DNA of 64,000 nucleotides, from positions 19,479,297 through 19,543,296 of the forward strand of contig OX637338.1 of assembly GCA_951799405.1 (NCBI GenBank), in the 5' to 3' direction. The notes beneath the pieces are model-generated. The model was not told where the DNA came from, searched no databases, and worked only from the letters and a program-made list of their open reading frames with translations. This document shows, piece after piece, positions 42,615 to 55,500 of the stretch; the first letter of the stretch is position 1; each line of letters starts with the position of its first letter. Source of the DNA: Agapetus fuscipes (lineage: Eukaryota; Arthropoda; Insecta; Trichoptera; Glossosomatidae). Made by a program: the position numbers and the translations under genes.

Positions 42615-43405
42615 CAAAGTATATTGTTTTTGGAAATGAGGAAAGCGCACAGTGCCTACTTACAGCCAGTAAGTAACAGCAACCGACCACGAAGCCAGCT
42701 AAGAGCGCAGCGCCACTTCGATAACTTGCCTTGAGAATGCTTTCTGCTCGTGAAAGCGTAACGTCGGTAGATGAAAAAGCTTCAAATGGAACATGGTCTA
42801 ACCCGAGGAAACTCAAAAAAACAAATATCGAAAAACTCTGACCATGAAAGTGAAAGTTTAAAACATGTAATATTAGAAGAAAATAAACCAAACAAGGATT
42901 TTGTTTACTAATATTATCATATGGAGTAACTTATCTAAATAGTTCGTGAAAGGTAAAGTGCATTTGGCAAAGTGTAATAAAAAAATTCAGACAGGTGAAA
43001 AGAATCGATAATTGATAATAAAATTATATTGATAAAGAAAAATTTAATGTGAAAGAGTTTGAGGAACAATGGTGTTAGGGGAAGATGAAAATTGTAAAAC
43101 CACAAAACCTTGATGTAAAAAAAGGAATGTGAAATAATAATTATAATGAATAACTAAGTACATCTGTTTTTTCTCCTCAATAAAATAAAATAAAAATAAA
43201 AAACTACTATACCATAAGATGATATTATCTGGAAAGCTTTATAAATGAATCATAATTATTGCTTTTTAAAATATATGTTATAAAAAGAAGGAAATGTTTA
43301 AATAATTTTTAAAGTGTCAAAAATATTCCAATGCATGCCAAATTTCTGGAAATAAATATTCTTCTTAAAAATATTAATTTGTTTTTTTTTAGAATAAGAA
43401 CCTAG
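42615..43405. other. No gene; possible TRIM45 polyadenylation signals
   Basis: AT-rich. aataaa-type hexamers occur near 42886 and 43178, either of which could end the TRIM45 transcript. Confidence 0.35.
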
Positions 43406-43702
43406 GGGCTGTCCATATAATATTACGTCATTCGCATTAAAAGGGGTGGGGAGTCTGGTCTGCGGATGATGGCAAATGATATAGGAGTACCAAAAGTGAC
43501 ATCGTTCTTGTAAATACCAATTTCTGCAAAATATACAAAATACTATGTAAGTAATATAACATTATTAATTATTAAGCTCATTCATTATTACAGCAAGAGA
43601 GGGAGGGGGGGTCATTAGATAATGACTATAGGATGATTGTAAGGGGGGGGGGGGGGTCGAAAATCAGCCAAAATCGATGACGTAATTTATGGACGGCCCC
43701 CT
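43404..43702. mobile_element. MITE with ggggctgtccat ends
   Basis: Left end ggggctgtccatataatatt acgtcat; right end is the inverse (atgacgtaatttatggacgg cccc). Interior with a 14-G run at about 43647. Flanked by ctag on both sides. Confidence 0.7.
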
Positions 43703-44275
43703 AGTAAGTATTTGTCGCCATCATAAAATATTATACAAATAAATATGGGATATAAAATATTAACCTGTCTAATTATCTACCTTATTCTAACTTTTTTAGT
43801 TTTTCTTTCTGCCTCAGTTTTTAAAATCTAAGGTTTTACCGAAGAAACTAAAAATAACTCACAGAAAATAAGGTAGGTAGGTACTCTCTGTTTCCTTTTT
43901 GGGTTTGTCTATCTCAATTTAAAAATCCTAGATCTAGTTATATACGACTCAATTACCACTACTATAGGAGAAATGCATTGGCCTTTATTTGTCCTCAAAG
44001 CCACTGTAACATGATATTTTTTTATTTTTTAGATTATAGTATGTCAGTAAATAAACAAAAACCAAAGTTAAAAATGCGACGTTTATATTAACATCGATTT
44101 AATTTTCTTTTCAAAATCGGAGTAACGTCATCTATATTTTAGTAGAGTTAATAAAAATGTTTCTTCAAAGCTTGTTCCCTCCTCCCTCCTAGATGTCAGT
44201 ACTCCACGATTTCATAAAATAAAAAGTTTACTATACTCTTTCATAGATGTCGGTACTTATTATTTTAATTATATT
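43703..44275. other. No gene recognised
   Basis: AT-rich sequence. Confidence 0.4.
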
Positions 44276-44545
44276 TTCTTGACCTATAGGTTAGTATGAG
44301 GCTAATCACTCATGCTGTAAAAAATGTTTCACTTTACGAATGTCAAGCCTGTTTCAGTTAAAGTCGGCGAAAAGTGCTGGGGGAATGTGTTCTCCCTGTT
44401 CTGAATGTTTTATTACAATTTGGATTTGTATTTGTAAGGACACATGCACCAACTGTAAGCGCGAACTTACACATGTGTGTGGGCATGCATTTAATATGAA
44501 TCTGAAATGTTTACATATGTTTGCAACTTGGATATAGATTAAAGG
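44276..44545 (+). repeat. LINE-A 3' UTR, subtype B
   Basis: cttgacctataggttagtat to atatagatta; moderately diverged. Confidence 0.75.
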
Positions 44546-45010
44546 TAGATTTTAAATATTTAAATTTGAAAATTCAATAGCTTTTTAAAAAAGAAAAGAA
44601 TTGCGCAAGCATTGTCATCTATGATTGAGAGCAATAAGCTAATAAAAGTATTTAGCTCGTCCTCAAACACAGTGTACAAACAATTTTAAATCTTGACATC
44701 AGTTCTATGTACCTTTAAAGAAAGCTATTTTTAAAAAGCTTTTTTTTTGTACATACAGATGTCAGTACCCATTTTATATATAAGTTTGAGAAACGTCTTT
44801 AAAAAGTTTCTAGGATACTTTTTCTACTCATACATAGATGTCATTATTCCTTTATTTCATATATATTTTTTCGCCATAGAGAAAGTGAAGCAAAAATTTA
44901 ATAATAAGAGGCTTGGGCGTGAATCAAATAAATATCCTCTTACATCAGAAAAAAACTATTATGACGATAAATATTTAAACAAATAGGAAAGATTTGAACA
45001 ATTGGTAGGT

Positions 45011-45312
45011 GACCGGTCCGTGGTCTAGTGGTTAACATTCCTGACTCGTAAATGGAAGGTTGTGGGGTCGAATCCCGGCTGAGCAAAAAAAAATACCATT
45101 TAAATATTCAAATGTGCTCTTCGCTGGGTGAAAAATTCATAAACCTTTATCAAAGACCGGTCACTAAAGGTCCATCTAGCCTTACAGCAACTGGGTGTTG
45201 CTTGAGAATTGGCGCTTTCTACAGCGACGACCAAGCTCGCAGAGGGCTCTTGAGGTGTGATACCTACACACAAAAACAGCGCTCACCAAATAAATTATCC
45301 TAATATTATTAT
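45011..45312 (+). repeat. SINE-2, full-length plus copy
   Basis: Head gaccggtccgtggtctagtg, B box ggggtcgaatcccggc, body to caccaaataaattatcc. A separate 3' scrap of the family is at 45481-45535. Confidence 0.88.
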
Positions 45313-45480
45313 TTATTATTACCCACTTACTTGAGGAATGTAGCTGAAAAAAAGGATTTCTCCCTCATTCAGATCTTCTAAATAAGGATTTTAAATAAAG
45401 ACAAACCCTTATCAGTTTTAAGGATTTTAATATCATATATATACCTATATATACAAGGATAATTTATTTATAAGGTACAC

Positions 45481-45640
45481 ATAATAAAAGAGCGCAGTTT
45501 TTGTGTGTGTCACACCTCAAGGGCCCTCTCAAATCACGGATAAGATTTTTTGTAAAGATGATCTTTAGCACTCACAGTTTCTGTCTTCCTCACATTAGGT
45601 GGTAGTCTGTTCCACTCCATTGGGCCCGCAAACCGTAGGT
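45481..45640 (-). repeat. SINE-2 3' scrap and CR1-like LINE fragment
   Basis: Left: reversed SINE-2 3' end (gtgtcacacctcaagggccc). Right: minus-sense FAGPMEWNRLPPNVRKTETV, matching the GPATWNQLPPEIRRS block of CR1-type LINEs. Confidence 0.6.
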
Positions 45641-46139
45641 ATATATGCCATAAATAATAACCCATTTTTATTACGAGTACACGCAATATTTCATGAAAAA
45701 CAGAATAGACAATAAAAAATACTATTTGGTTCATCATGAACAATGTTTGGCATTGACAGGTGGACACTCTCGAGTAAGAGTCTCATTAAAATGATATGCA
45801 GCCGACATTTTGAAATCGGCAGGTTTGGATAATTGCGCTTTTATCGGAATAATGGCGACCCGTGCCGTCAGCTTGCTTCTGGTCGGCCTTGCCCGTGGTC
45901 GGCTGAGCATTCAGCAAAGCAAAATTACATTATAACACTGGCGGGAGTGAAGAACCGAGGAAGGGCCATTCTTCATAACATGGCCTGAAACCAGAGGCGT
46001 AACTAAATAATGAATTCCCAAAAGAAACTCCCCTAGCAAAATCATATTTCAATAGACGGGATTGTATTTTTATAGTACCTACCTACCAGCTATCTAACAC
46101 ATTTTCCCCGAAGGAGTAGCGAAGGAATTGAAGAAAATA
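45641..46139. other. No gene recognised
   Basis: Nothing supported. Confidence 0.4.
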
Positions 46140-46379
46140 TTCCTTGACTTATAGGTAGGTATGAGGCTAATGGCTGACCACCCATACTGTAAAAATGGTT
46201 CACTTTGTAAATGTTACCCTTATTGCAGGAAAGTTCGACAAAAGTTGGAGGGTCATATGAGGTTTGGATTTTTATTTGTAAGCTCACATTTGTAAGAGCG
46301 AACTTACACTTGTCTGTTTGTGGGCATGCATTTAATAAGAATTTTAAATATTAATACATCTTTGCAATTTAGATTATAG
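46140..46379 (+). repeat. LINE-A 3' UTR, subtype B
   Basis: Sharp start at ttccttgacttatagg; tail gatta. Confidence 0.8.
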
Positions 46380-47254
46380 AAGAAAGAATAGACACAATTG
46401 GCTTGTGGAATCTATTTAATTACAAAGGTAAATTAGCAAGCCTTCCTTCAATTAATTTATTCAAAAGAGTGATTTTTCAGTTCGTATCGGAGCAAGTTTA
46501 TAGTGAAGACTAGCTAATTAAGTTCACCCTGTCGGTGTTTACTCCGATAACAACTATTTCAGAGACCTGACCAACAGGCAAATCTTTTACATCCAAGATC
46601 ATGGACGTCACCTCCTATTCACAGAACAATGGACAAAAGAGAGACATGAATATAATATTGTGATAATATGTTGTGGATGAAAGAAAAATCCGCCATGATG
46701 ATCTGCAATCTTGGTTCTAGAGAAGTAGCACAAGAATACGATGAAAGGAAAAGTTACCACCATGAGTAGTTGCGGTCACTAGTTTCCTAGTCAGGTGCGG
46801 CAAAAGTTGTCACAAGCTGCAGCAGCCGGCAGGAGGACGCAGAACCTGCAGGCGCGTGTCCCGCTGACCTTTGCGAGTGGATTTTGCGTAAAAAACAGTA
46901 CAAAATAAAGTATAATAACGGCTCGTGTGGCGTTATGCCCTTTAGAAACAAAACGGCGCCCCGTGCGTGTTATTAACGCAGAGCGACCCACTGTGCCACC
47001 TTCCCTTTCATCCTGCAGAGCCAGTTTGTGAACCGTTTAGGGAAATAAATAAAAAACGAGCAAAAATGCTGTTGAACATCTTGAGGTCTTCGTTGGGAGA
47101 ATAACAATTGTTAATGTGTAGGTAATTTAATGTAAATGGTGCAAGATATTAAGTGCAGCAAGTAGGTACTTCTTTTCATTTTTTTTCAAGTCTTGCTGAG
47201 CTGGAAAAAATATTTCTATTTAGTTAATTTTTAATTAATAATATGTTTTAATAT
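46380..47254. other. No gene recognised
   Basis: A moderately GC-rich patch at 46795-46900; no clear exon. Confidence 0.4.
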
Positions 47255-47570
47255 AGTCCGGTCGATGGCTCAGTTGGTAGAGTGCTTGCATTCCATGCCG
47301 TTCGAATCCCACCGAGGGTGTCAGAAATGATTTCCCGCGTCGGTGTTTATTTCAAACCCCAAAATAAAATACCGGCAAGGTTTACTCAGTCTTCACAATA
47401 AATGAGTATATAGGGAGCTGGGAAACCCGAAACCTGAAAACCCGAAGTGGTTGGCGTAAGGCCGACCCCCTTACCTATAAAAATAAATAGGTTCAACTCG
47501 CCACATGCGACCCCTCCGGGGATAACGCGGCAAAAAGTTACACTATATGTGTAGCTTACTTGCGTTTTTT
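47255..47570 (+). repeat. SINE-1 copy
   Basis: Head gtcgatggctcagttggtag; part of the anticodon arm missing. Confidence 0.88.
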
Positions 47571-47588
47571 TTTTAATAATTTAAGAAC

Positions 47589-47790
47589 ACAACTTCATTC
47601 GGGCTATGTAGCCGTGGTCTGGTTGATTCTTTCCGGACAGTTTCTCTAGTACAGCAGAATGCAGATCCTGTAAGAAGATCTCAGCGCTGATAATCCAACC
47701 GCTGATAATGCCCATTCGAGTAATGGGCGAAACTGTCCGGAAAAAATCAACCAGACCACGGCTACATAGCCCGAATAAAGTGATTGTTGT
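47589..47790. mobile_element. Foldback MITE-e
   Basis: Arms attcgggctatgtagccgtg, gtctggttgatt and tccggaca are mirrored at the right (gaccacggctacatagcccg). The centre has nested gcccattcgagtaatgggc. Confidence 0.75.
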
Positions 47791-47879
47791 GTCTACTAGA
47801 ACCGGCCGTGAAAGCTTCAATGTACAATATAAGTACATATTACATGTTAATTTTCTTCTTCTTTTTCATCCTCAGCCTT

Positions 47880-48385
47880 TCTCAGTCTATTCCTGAACGT
47901 AGGCCTCCTCCAATCCTCTCCATTTCTGTCTATCGGCTGCTGTGTTCAGCCATCCTCTGCCTGCAGTTCTCTTGATGTCGTCCGGCTACCTCAGTTGGGT
48001 CGCTACTGGGCGATCCTTTTTGGCCACCTGTCATGGTCCTTGCGACGTGACCAGCCCAGCACTTCTTTAAGCAGGCCACTCGCTGCATGACATCAGTGAC
48101 ACCAGTGCGTCTACGGATGTACTGGCTTGGAACGCTGTCTTTGAGACTGATTCCCAGCATCCTCCTTTCAATGGCTCTTTGGCACTTCTTCAGTCTGTTG
48201 GCGCTATACTGAGTGAGCCTTATTGTTTCCAAGTCATACGTAGATATTGGAAGCACGCATGACACAAAGACCCTGCGTTTCAGGTTAACAGACATTTTCG
48301 TGTCATTGAGGATGTATCCCAGATTCCCGAAAGCTGCCCATGTCAGTCTTATCCTTCTGGTAATTTCGGTTGCTTGATTCTCTTT
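47880..48385 (-). pseudogene. LINE C-terminal fragment, RTE-like
   Basis: An open minus-strand stretch with KRRVFVSCVLPISTYDLETI, then KKCQRAIERRMLGISLKD, then RRTGVTDVMQRVACLKKCW and AGHVAR. This matches the C-terminal region of RTE-like insect LINEs. 5'-truncated, and distinct from LINE-A. Confidence 0.7.
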
Positions 48386-48975
48386 ACCTAATTTTATTTA
48401 TATTTTCAGCACTGAAAATACATTCAGTAATAATATGAAGGGTATTATATAAGAAATTATAAAAACTTAAAAAAACACAGGGTTTTATTTTCAGTTTTAT
48501 TTATAGGGTATTAGAATAATTTGTGATGAAAACGCTTTCAGAAAAATTAAATACAAAACTCAAGTCAATAAATATATCAAGAAAGTACAAACATACGAGT
48601 ATTATAACACATCCCTCTTGTGTACTTATATTTAATATGAAGGGCGGTGTATCCACATTTCAGTGAGTACTCGTACATCCTTTTCCTTTTAGTTTCCTCG
48701 CACGTGTTCACCATTTAACGGTCACTTTCACACGCCTGGACAGTGCGCTCTAGTATAAAGCACTGGGGAAACTCACCTCGATGGCGTAAATCGAAAAAAT
48801 GTTTGACAACTAAATCACTCTCTAAGAGTGCTCTCTTATATTACATACATTTTTGAGGTAAGATTTATGCAATGTTGTACACTCGGGGCTAGGGCGTACC
48901 AGGGCGCATGTGGGGTAATTAGTTCACCACAAGGTCTGTTTGGTGTCACGCCTCATTACCTGATTAATTAAGTTA
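48386..48975. other. No gene recognised
   Basis: AT-rich. Confidence 0.4.
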
Positions 48976-49212
48976 TAATGGTATGCGGCTGACCACCCAT
49001 GCTGTAAAAATGGTTCACTTTGCCAGTGTCACCCCTGTTTCAGGGAAGGACGGCAAGAGTTGCAGGGCGTATATCCATTTGAGATTTAGTTTTTATGTTG
49101 TAGGTTCGCATGCGGCATGTGCAAGCGCGACTTGTACGTGTCTGCTTGTGAGAATGCATACAATGTGAATCTCCAATGTAACATATCTTTGCAACTTAGA
49201 TTAGATAAGATA
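48976..49212 (+). repeat. LINE-A 3' UTR copy
   Basis: Lacks the first 10 or so bases; otherwise complete to gattagataaga. Confidence 0.8.
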
Positions 49213-49362
49213 ATCCTACTGTAAACATGTGCAGTGATATCTTCCCTCATGGAGGTTTTACAGGCTCCACTGCGACTGTTATTTCAGGGATGAACTGTGT
49301 TTAGAATACGGGCAATGATATTATTCAGGCCCTGATTTTTAGAAAAACTATGAAGAACTATT

Positions 49363-49631
49363 TGAGTCGTATAAATGCAAACGCCGTCAACTCCTTACGC
49401 GATGATTTTGAGAAAAATAAACTTGTGTTTTGAACGCAATTTTTTCCCAGTTGGAGATGACGGCGTTTGCACGAAATCACACTTTTTCAATTAAAATTAC
49501 GAAGGATTAAGTGAGGTGTTCATCACATTGCACACAGCAAATGATTTGTTACACTACGCAGAATTAAATTCAATTATTATCTCAAAAATCATAAAATTTG
49601 GAGATGACGGCGTTTGCCGTTATACGACTCA
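49363..49631. mobile_element. Foldback MITE-f
   Basis: Ends tgagtcgtataaatgcaaac (followed by gccgtca) and its inverse. An inner copy of gatgacggcgtttgc at about 49456 makes a second possible hairpin. Confidence 0.7.
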
Positions 49632-49734
49632 TTTGTCACAGAGACAAATGTCGAGAAAAAAATTGCCTACGACTCAAATAAAGACAGAAATTTCGCATGC
49701 GTTACAATTCATTTTAATATATTGCTGGTATTGT

Positions 49735-49905
49735 CGAGTGGATAAGGCGTCGGTACTAGACTTAACATTATTGAAACAAGCGCAAGTTCAACCAACCCCC
49801 GCCTGCGCCTTGTCCTATCGGCAATAACTTTGACCTTTTTTCAACCGATGCCATTGGGTGATTATTTGTTAATAATTCAATATAAATAATGAATTATTCA
49901 TCGAT
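49735..49905 (+). repeat. SINE-3 copy
   Basis: tRNA-like start (tcgagtggataaggcgtcgg), aagttcaaccaacccc near the B box, then gatgccattgggtga and an aataattcaa tail. Confidence 0.6.
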
Positions 49906-50494
49906 AATTTAAATACCCGTTTGTGGCCAGGCAAAATAGGTTGGTGAAGTACATTCCTCTTCACAAATATATTTTTAAAAATTGTGTCATCTGTTGCAAA
50001 ATTAAATTGGACAACAGTTTGGGACAATGACATTAAATTTATGGCAAAAGGAGACTGCTTGAATACCTATACCTATGTCTGAAAATAAACTTGCAATACT
50101 TTAAGTTACAACTTGTAATTCTAGATCTAAAATCACTCATGATCGTCTACAAGTCTCAGAGCGTATGTACGAAGTGGCAGCTTGCTCCCCGCACGTGCTG
50201 TGGAGGCTTCACACTGCCTTTTAATCTGCTGATGGCAAATTATTAATTTATTGCCGCCATTTGTCAGCTGGAAGTTTGACGGATAAACAATAGAGCAGCC
50301 ATTACTTTAAATGCATTGTCAGGGAAATGAAGGCAGCACTTTGGAAATTCAAAAATGAAAAACTGTAGGCGGGAATAAACAGAACATAGTATCTATGCTA
50401 TGTAGTTAGTACTTATACATCTAAACTAGATTCTTGACAATTATCTCCATATTTGAAATTTTTAATAGTTTCTCATTAGATCAAATTTGGAATA
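49906..50494. other. No gene recognised
   Basis: aggttggtgaagtacat at about 49937 recurs near 61570 beside other repeats. Confidence 0.4.
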
Positions 50495-51073
50495 TCTAAT
50501 CTAATCTAATCTAAGCTGCAAGGACATAAATCATTTAAGATTTATATTAAATGCATTCCCACAAGCAGACATGTCTTCCCATTTCTTCACCGCCGCGTCA
50601 AGCCTGAAAGCGCCCTTGCAGTGACAGTAGTCACGAAACGGCGCTATAAAAATCATCATCATCAACATGTATAATTTCGTGCTAACACATGCCGCATGTG
50701 GACCTACATTATAAAAACCCAATCTCAAATGAACATAAGCCCTGCAACTCTTGCCGTCCTTCCCTGAAACAGGGGTGACATTGGCAAAGTGAACCATTTT
50801 TTACAGCATGAGTGGTCAGCCGCATACCAACCTATAAGTCAAGGAACATACATGACAAATTACATTTCTTAAATCAATAAATAATAATATGTACATGGAC
50901 ATCAAAAAAAAAAAAAAACTTAAACATAAAACCAATTTCACTTTAATAAACCCTAGCCGCCAACATTACAGATCAACCGCCATTTCTTTCTATCCTTACA
51001 TACTTCTTTCATTTCCTCCAGAGTCATAACCTTCTTCATACAAGCTCTTCTTTTATTATGACTCTGGATACCA
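50495..51073 (-). pseudogene. LINE-A 3' end with coding remnant and a nested insert
   Basis: Reversed tail units, tail unit, LINE UTR, then coding remnant (minus sense: KRRACMKKVMTLEEMKEVCK-like). A 90-bp CR1-like tail is inserted at 50575-50664. Confidence 0.85.
50575..50664 (+). repeat. CR1-like LINE tail nested in LINE-A
   Basis: tcacgaaacggcgctataaa and an atc repeat; flanked by acatgt on both sides (50569-50574, 50665-50670). Confidence 0.8.
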
Positions 51074-51385
51074 TGTTTTAAAGTAGATTAAAATAATAAT
51101 ACATTGCATTGAAAACAGTTAGGTATTTGGGACATAATAAAGTTGGTTGCCCTGTCAGGGCATAAAAAATATAGAACAGCCGTTTGAATCTTCCCATGGT
51201 TTTCCAATTTCAAATTTTGTTCTAAATTAGAATTGGCGGAAGTGACGTCTATGGGGGTTGCCGTCTGCTGGTTATTAATTCCCCATCTCATTACTTTTCA
51301 CATTATGGGGGAAGCTAAGAAATTAAACTTACATCGAAAAGCTTTTAATCGCTGTTAAGAAATAGCGATCGATTATGTCCTATTA

Positions 51386-51734
51386 AGTCCGGTCGATAGC
51401 TCAGGTGGTAGAGTGCTTGCATTCCATGCCGAAAGCTCGGGTTCGAATCCCACCGAGGGTGTCAGAAATGATTTCCCATTTCGGTGTTTAATTCAAACCT
51501 CAAAATAAAATACCGGCAAGGTTTACTCAGCCTTCACAAGAAATGAGTACCAGCACTCTCGGGAGCTGGGAAACCTCCATTTCAACTGAAGTGGTTGGCG
51601 TAAGGTCGGCCCCCTTAGATACCTGTAAAAATAAATAGGTTCAACTCGCCACATGCGAGCCCTTCGGGGATAACGCGGCAAGAAGTTACACTATATGTGT
51701 AGCTTAGTTGCGTTTTTTTAGTTGCGTTTGCGTT
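51386..51734 (+). repeat. SINE-1 copy
   Basis: Full length; tail expanded (gttgcgtttttttagttgcg). Confidence 0.9.
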
Positions 51735-52194
51735 ATGTTGTGGACCCGCCGGGCGATTTTACATATTTTAGATATTATTTCTTACGCCCAGTGTGGGAAA
51801 GTTTCCAATACATGGCTTTTATTTTGCCAGGAACACCTGACTAGTTAGCCGATTAATTAATTATTCAAAGGTAGTTTCATAGCGGGGCTTTCAATACAAG
51901 AAACATTTCTCGGTCGTGAGAAAAACCGTTGACATTGTGGTTAATTTTTTCATGATGTGGGTATTGGAAGTCATGGTAGTCTATAACAAAACCCCGCACC
52001 TGTTTGGGCTAAGATGCAAGTCGATCAGTACCCTGAGTACGAGTTGCAAGACTTGAGTAAAGTAAAGTTTTCCCCAAAATCAGCCGTTTTTTTTTTGGTT
52101 TGTGTTCACTTATACTGTCTTTTGTGTTTAAAAGTAGAGTGTCGTATGAAGACTGTCTCCCTGCAAGCTGCTCGCGCCCTTTTATACCTCAGTA
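51735..52194. other. No gene; MITE-b fragment
   Basis: A MITE-b left end at 52026-52095 (gagtacgagttgcaagactt). Confidence 0.45.
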
Positions 52195-52199
52195 ATAGA

Positions 52200-52364
52200 T
52201 GTTAAGTTGTGGGATCGAGGGTTGATTAATTAAAACTATTTTATTTACGAATTCACAATATATTTTTACTAGTCAGCCATGCTGATGACAGGAAGAAGTA
52301 CCAGAGACAACAATTATAATTTAGTAGTGATGTAACATATATACCTACCTAATATTTCTCAACA
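52200..52364 (-). repeat. 3' LTR of copia element
   Basis: TG...CA ends; in sense orientation it starts TGTTGAGAAATA and ends CTTAACA. I see no difference from the other LTR. Confidence 0.96.
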
Positions 52365-52374
52365 CTCCTCCTCA
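52365..52374 (-). other. Polypurine tract of copia element
   Basis: Sense reading gaggaggag ends at the 3' LTR border, the usual plus-strand primer. Confidence 0.8.
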
Positions 52375-52594
52375 AATTCAACTTAGAACAACATATTAAA
52401 TTTGCCTATAAAACATGAGCATATTTAAACAAGCAAAATAAACTTAAACAAATTACTATTTAGTTCTTTATTTTACAACAGCTCTACTCTATGAATACAT
52501 TTTATAAAGATTTATCATTAAACAAAATAACCTTAGTGACTCTTAACTCTAAAATCAACTTTAGGAAAATACTCTTTATAAACTAAAATTTAAA

Positions 52595-55500
52595 TTAATC
52601 CATAATTTGGTTAACAAAATTTACAAACTTTTCTTTACACAGGCTTTTAGTCATTAAATCAGCTAAATTGTTATTAGAATTTACATACTCAATTGAGATG
52701 ATGTTCCTTTCAACAATGTCTTTAAGGAAATGAGCTCTTATATCTATATGTTTGGTTCGCTTAGAATTTTCATAACTTTTAGACATAGATATAGCACTTA
52801 TATTATCAACGAGTAATAAAGCATCACAGTTATTGTTAAGATGTTTACTCAGGCCCTTAAGATTTACCAACTCTTGTGCAGTGGCAGCAGCAGCTATGTA
52901 CTCAGCTTCTGCTGTTGACAAAGCAACACATGATTGTTTCTTCGAGAACCAGGCTATGGGATTTGCTCCATGTAGGATTATGCCTCCACTTACGCTCTTT
53001 CTATCTCTTCTATCACCAGCCCAATCCGAATCTGAGTATCCATATAAGTTTGCATCTTCAATTTTTCTAAAAATAAGCCCTTTGTCCTTAGTCTCCTTAA
53101 GATAGCGCAGGACTCTTTTACCAGCCTTCCATAGACTCTCATTCGGCTTATCCAGATATCTACTGAGATATGAAACAGCAAATGTCAAATCTGGTCTTGA
53201 TGTTACTGTCAGGTATATTAAACATCCAATTAATTCACGATAAGGCACATCCAGTATTTCATCATCTTCATTAACTTGTATATTATATTGTATTTCTATT
53301 GGTGTCTTTATTCCTTTGCAGTCAGTCATATTAAATCTTTTAAGGATATTCTCTATCATGGTTTCTTGTTTTATTATCAAGGTGTTGTTACTTCGTTTGA
53401 TTTCCATGCCAAGAAATTTTCTTACTTCGCCTAAGTATTTAGCATCAAATTCATTCTTTAGTGCCTTTATGATATCTCTCCCATTTCCCATTATTAAGAT
53501 ATCATCTACATATATCAGCATCCAGGTGTCGTTTTTGTAGTAAAGACAGTAGTCATATTCTGACCTTTGAAATTTATTTTTCTTAGCAAAATTATCTATT
53601 GTCTCATTCCAACACTTTGGTGATTCAGTCAATCCATACAATGCTCTTCTTAGTTTTAATACTTTATTTGAATTCTTTGATTTCAATCCTTGAGGAACTT
53701 TTATGTATACATCTGACTTTAGTTTTCCGTTTAAAAACGCTGATGGTATATCAAGTTGAGTAATCATTAAGTCTTCTTGGACTGCCTTTGATAGAAACAT
53801 TCTCACTGTAGAGTGTCTCGCAACAGGGGCATAATTGCTATCAAAAATATCTCCTTTCTGCTGTTGGAATCCTTTCACAACTAGTCTAGCCTTTTTGGTT
53901 TCTTCATCTTTTTCTTTAAAAATCCATTTGGTATCAATAGCTTTCTTTCCTTTGGGTAATTCTTTTTCTTCCCAGGTCTCTAATTTTTCAAGTGCTTGTA
54001 ACTCTTTATTGATAGCTTCTTTCCATTCTGTATTGCTTATAGCCTCTTCATAGGAGCTAGGTGTATTTGCGCTCAAGCAAATAACTATATTTGTCTCATA
54101 CTCATCAAGATGTGCAGGTGGTGTTACTATTCTTCCTGATCTTGTTGTTTTCTCTTCTCTTGTTGCATCCTTGTTTAAATTTCCCTCATCAGTGACTTGT
54201 TTGTTTCCTTTTCCTTCCAAATTCTCAGTTTCTTGTTTCTCTTCTTGTCTCATCTCTATTTTATTTTCTTGGTTTTCTTCTTCTTCTTCTTGAATATATC
54301 TTCTTTCCTCGTTTTCTTCCTTTTTGTATATTGTATAACTTTCATCAAATCTCACATCTCTTGATATTATTATTGAATTTTCTTCTGGATTCCATAATCT
54401 ATATCCCACTGTATTATAGCCAACCATTCTTGTCTCTTTTCCTCTTTTATTCAGTTTGTCGCGTTGAGGTACTATAGTGGCCCACGCCTTTGCGCCAAAA
54501 GCTCTTAGTCTTGATAGGTCACAGGTTCCATTTTTCATGAAACACGGTGTTTTATAATTTATTGCTGAAGAAGGTGACCTGTTCAGCTGATAGGCAGCAC
54601 ATTGAAGAGCTTCGCACCATAAAGTTTTGGGCAAATTAGTATCTGCAAATAAAGTTCTTACCTTATCACACAAGGTACGATTTAATCTTTCCGCTACACC
54701 GTTGGACTGTTTTGTGTAGGGTAAAGTATATTCTAAACTTATTCCTTTTTTCTTACAAAAATCTTTTAACTTGTTGGCTGTATATTCCCCGCCATTGTCG
54801 CACCTGATTCGCTGAACTGTACTTCCAGTTTCATTTTCAATCCTTCTTATATAGTCAATCAGTTTCTCTGTTGCTTCAGATTTGTTTACCAAAGGGAACA
54901 CTACACAGAAATGAGAATAATCATCTAATACCGTCATGAAATATTTCTCACCATTTAGTCCACACTCCTTGACAGGTCCCGCTATGTCTGTGTGCAACAT
55001 TTCTGCTACTCTTTTAGATCTTGGTCTTGGTGTCGGCTGAAATGGTTCTCTAGTTGCCTTCCCTTCCATACATGGGCTGCACGTTTTATTACTTATTGGT
55101 AGGTGCATAATACCCAAACATTTTCTATTTAAATGGCCCAGACGTTTGTGCCAAAGAACATCATCACATTGGTTTTTACCTGTACTAATATTACACACTT
55201 CATGACATACATTAGCATTTAATTTGTACAATTTCCCATCAGAATTACCAGTAACAAATGAATTCTTTCCTGTGATAACAACTTTATATTTATCAAACTT
55301 TACATGAAATCCGTTCTCGGTTATCTTTTTGACTGAGAGTAAGTTATAGATTATGTTTTCTACAATTAAAGCATCAACATTTATTTTTAAGTTTTTGTAT
55401 TTTATTTTTAAATTACCTTTTTTGTAAGCATTAATGTACTGGCCATTTGCAACTAATATTTTTACACTTTTATCTAGTATTTGAATGTTTGTCATGTATT

